Assembly: GCF_009857435.1 (NCBI RefSeq)
Contig: NZ_WWCK01000008.1
Span: 186,001-250,000, forward strand
Origin: Duganella rivi
GTDB taxonomy: Bacteria; Pseudomonadota; Gammaproteobacteria; Burkholderiales; Burkholderiaceae_D
Direction: 5' to 3'
Length of the DNA stretch: 64,000 nt
The notes below the pieces were generated by a model, which was not told the DNA's origin, searched no databases, and was given only the letters and a program-made list of their open reading frames with translations. Shown here piece by piece: positions 62,017 through 64,000 of this stretch (its first letter is position 1; each line of letters begins with the position of its first letter). A program made the translations under genes and the position numbers.

Positions 62017-63021
62017 TTAGCGGTTTAGTCTTTTCAGTAATTGGGTGCGCAGGGCGCGCGCGCCGTCGGCGTTGAACGGCGCCAGCACGCCGCGTGCATG
62101 CGGCGGAATATGGGCGGCCGTTTCTTCGTCGGCCTCGAAAATGTAGTGGCGGAAGATTTCCTGCCACGCCTTGCGCTGCTCTGGCGGCAGGTCGCGCATG
62201 GTGAGGAAGGCCGCCATCAGGGCGTTGGTCGGCGTGTCCATGTAGTCGGGCGACTGGCGCCACCAGTAGTTGACCAGCACATTGAACGGCGACAGCGCCT
62301 CGATGTGATGCCACCACATGCTGGGAATGAACAGCGCATCGCCCGGCCCCAGTTCGGCCACCTGCGCGTGCTTGAGCGCTTCGGCAAACCTGGGAAACTT
62401 GTCGAAGTCCGGCTGCAGGAAATCGACCAGGCTGACGGCTTGCCCGGCCGGCGTGAAGTCGACCGGGCCGACGTACAGGTTCTCCAGCTGCTCCGGCGGG
62501 AACAAGGTGAAGCGGCGCTGGCCGGCCGCCACCACCGCCACATTGTCGGGCAAGTCGTAGTGGGCGGCGATGCGGCTGCGGTTGCCGATCCAGATGCTGG
62601 CCAGCGCATCACGGTGGCCCAGGTTCAGATCATTGAACTGGCGGAAGCCGGGCAGGCAGGTGTCGATGGTGGTGGAACCGACATACACGGTCGGCGCCGG
62701 ATTCATGTGGCGCTTGTTTTCGATCTCATCGAGCACGCCATTCAGCTTGGCGTGGATGGGCTGGAAGTTAAAGCCGCTCAGATCGTCGTTGTAGAAAAAG
62801 CGCCCGGCCGCTTCCGGCGGGCCGAGCATGGCGCCCACGGTGGCGCCCTGGTAGTAGCGGCGCAGGTAGTCGCTGCCGGCGCGGTCGGATTCCAGCGCGG
62901 CGCGCACCATCGGCCAGCCCGACGCCAGGCCGCGCAGCACCACTGGCGTGGTGGCGGTGAGGATGGCGTCGGTCAGGTCGTTCGGCCCGAGGCCGCTGAC
63001 TTCACGGATGGCTTCAGGCAT
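62017..63021 (-). CDS. Cupin-like (JmjC) oxygenase domain protein
   Basis: A 334-residue JmjC/cupin-like protein, a 2-oxoglutarate- and Fe(II)-type fold that hydroxylates proteins or small molecules. The first metal ligands His154 and Asp156 are in IAAHYDLPDN, and the distal His is in PSMWWHHIEAL (238-239). GQRRFTLFPPEQLENLY is the typical strand after the HxD motif. Its start overlaps the SapC stop by eight bases, and the halogenase follows 13 bases later, so translation is coupled. The substrate is unknown; cluster-mates suggest modification of an imported compound. Confidence 0.9.
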   Translation of the reverse strand: MPEAIREVSGLGPNDLTDAILTATTPVVLRGLASGWPMVRAALESDRAGSDYLRRYYQGATVGAMLGPPEAAGRFFYNDDLSGFNFQPIHAKLNGVLDEIENKRHMNPAPTVYVGSTTIDTCLPGFRQFNDLNLGHRDALASIWIGNRSRIAAHYDLPDNVAVVAAGQRRFTLFPPEQLENLYVGPVDFTPAGQAVSLVDFLQPDFDKFPRFAEALKHAQVAELGPGDALFIPSMWWHHIEALSPFNVLVNYWWRQSPDYMDTPTNALMAAFLTMRDLPPEQRKAWQEIFRHYIFEADEETAAHIPPHARGVLAPFNADGARALRTQLLKRLNR

Positions 63022-63718
63022 GGAGGGTGGCGTTCTTGCGGTCGATCAGCATGCGGAAGTTGGACAGCGACGCCAGCACCATGTAGATCGGCGCCAGATA
63101 GCCGGCTTCGTGCAGCTTGCCGATGTGCTCGCCGCTGAGCGCTTGCAGGCGGTCTTCGTTGATGGTGTAGAAGCCGACCAGGCGGTTTTGCGAGCCGTCG
63201 TTCAGTTCCACGTCCAGCACAAAGCTTTCCAGCAGTTCGAATTGCAGCAGCGCGGCCAGGAAGCCGGCCGATCCCTGCAAGCCCTGGTGGATGCCAAACA
63301 GCAGCGAGTTGCTGCGTTCGAGGAACTCGGTGCTGCCGCCGTGCGGCTTGAAGATTTCCTCGCCCTCGGTCAGGCTGACGCGCGGGTGGTTGATGTCGAT
63401 ATTGACCATCAATTCGTCGCCGCTGATGCCGATCATGAACGGCTGGCGCTCGATCATCATCGGCAGGTAAGGCGCGTCCCAGCGGTCGCCTTGCAGGAAC
63501 AGGTTCTCGCCTTCCTGGAAACCGAACAGCGCGACCGGCTCGAAGCCGAGGCCGTCGATGGTCTTGCGGAATACGATGGGGAAGCAGGCTTGCACGTCGC
63601 GGAACTCGGACGGGAAGGTAACGGCCGACATCACGTTGTCGCCGAATTCGGCGCCGCGGCGGGTAATCACGCGCACATCGCGGTGCTCCAGGTTGTTCAG
63701 TAAAACTGCTTTCGTCAT
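63014..63718 (-). CDS. SapC family protein
   Basis: A 234-residue SapC-family protein: FGDNVMSAVTFPSEFRDVQA and CFPIVFRKT are the family's N-terminal strands, followed by GFQEGENLFLQGDRWDAPYLP and INEDRLQALSGEHIGKLHEAG. SapC was linked to S-layer genes in Campylobacter, but in Proteobacteria it often appears with TonB receptors, JmjC-type proteins and tryptophan halogenases, as here. It has no signal peptide. AGAGACA precedes the ATG. The biochemical role is unknown. Confidence 0.9.
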   Translation of the reverse strand: MTKAVLLNNLEHRDVRVITRRGAEFGDNVMSAVTFPSEFRDVQACFPIVFRKTIDGLGFEPVALFGFQEGENLFLQGDRWDAPYLPMMIERQPFMIGISGDELMVNIDINHPRVSLTEGEEIFKPHGGSTEFLERSNSLLFGIHQGLQGSAGFLAALLQFELLESFVLDVELNDGSQNRLVGFYTINEDRLQALSGEHIGKLHEAGYLAPIYMVLASLSNFRMLIDRKNATLHA

Positions 63719-63733
63719 AAAAATGTCTCTTTT

Positions 63734-64000
63734 CTAGATTTTTTGCAAGCCGTGACGCTTGATGTGGTTGATCAGCGCGCGGTTGTCAGGCAGCGCGCCC
63801 AGCATTTTCCCGGTCAGCTCGGCGGCCTCGTGGAAATAGTGATCGGCCATGGCGGCCTGGTGCGGCTTGGGGGCGCGGCTGAAATCGCTCTTGAAACCCA
63901 TGCCGTACAAAATGTACTGGTAGCTCGCGGAAGGGAACACTTCCTCGATGCGGTAAAAGTCGCCGCGCGACGGCGCCCGGTGCTGCCACAGGCGCAGCAG
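63734..64000 (-). CDS. Second tryptophan halogenase, C-terminal end (partial)
   Basis: The frame is open through the last base of the window, so only the final 88 residues are visible. PSRGDFYRIEEVFPSASYQY and YILYGMGFKSDFS match the C-terminal part of tryptophan halogenases, with the final helices HYFHEAAELTGKMLGALP and NHIKRHGL. SapC starts 16 bases after its stop, so it belongs to the same operon. Presence of two halogenases flanking JmjC and SapC suggests sequential or alternative substrates. Confidence 0.82.
   Translation of the reverse strand: MLRLWQHRAPSRGDFYRIEEVFPSASYQYILYGMGFKSDFSRAPKPHQAAMADHYFHEAAELTGKMLGALPDNRALINHIKRHGLQKI

Overview
The window is a high-GC chromosomal segment of a motile, environmental betaproteobacterium, most likely of the Oxalobacteraceae (Massilia/Duganella/Janthinobacterium type). 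This is inferred from the mix of genes: many c-di-GMP and chemotaxis proteins, a DUF6701/MshQ-like adhesin, a DUF4214 secreted repeat protein, a SapC/JmjC/tryptophan-halogenase cluster, and a GGGTCAGACCCC-type palindrome. No rRNA, tRNA or CRISPR array was recognised. Both window ends cut genes: a histidine kinase on the left and a second tryptophan halogenase on the right.

Layout. 1-3.8 kb: histidine kinase 3' end, a coiled-coil protein, an exported SAM-hydrolase-like enzyme and a response regulator with an HD-GYP domain. 4.0-8.2 kb: an exported thioredoxin-JAMM fusion divergent from a LysR regulator, which overlaps tail-to-tail with a periplasmic binding protein coupled to a chemoreceptor (8.2-9.9 kb). 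10-19.6 kb: PQQ-type sugar dehydrogenase lipoprotein, LysR/MFS divergent pair, PhoX phosphatase, small metabolic genes, a GAF-GGDEF-EAL protein and a dienelactone hydrolase. 19.7-29.7 kb: MshQ-like protein with a nested inverted repeat over its start, M28 peptidase, SDR, two tiny Ala-rich secreted paralogues, a hydrolase and a DEAD-box helicase with a duplicated DbpA RNA-binding domain.

29.7-37.3 kb holds two transcription units that each start with a clear sigma-54 (RpoN) promoter: (i) a 48-residue ORF plus a TnsB-like DDE protein that has lost its second catalytic Asp, and (ii) a Tat-type flavin amine oxidase, an exported cytochrome c, an exported RidA and a TonB-dependent receptor. The second reads as a periplasmic amine/imine oxidation pathway.

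38.3-42.4 kb is an AT-rich accessory island, clearly foreign in composition: a MazG-like pyrophosphohydrolase, a GNAT-PUA gene split by two single-base losses in A-runs, an ASCH protein, an unrecognised protein with a C-terminal membrane anchor, and a second GNAT. It is the best candidate here for an undescribed multi-gene system.

42.5-50.6 kb: two head-GIN (DUF2807) envelope proteins, a chemoreceptor with a PAS-GGDEF-EAL protein, and a double-Cache-CheW fusion without membrane segments, driven by a third sigma-54 promoter. 50.7-58.6 kb: PsiF-type protein, PPC-repeat/DUF4214 protein, pullulanase lipoprotein, and a BPSL0067/STY0301 pair resembling a toxin/immunity couple. 58.7-64 kb: SDR/LysR divergent pair and the halogenase-JmjC-SapC-halogenase cluster.
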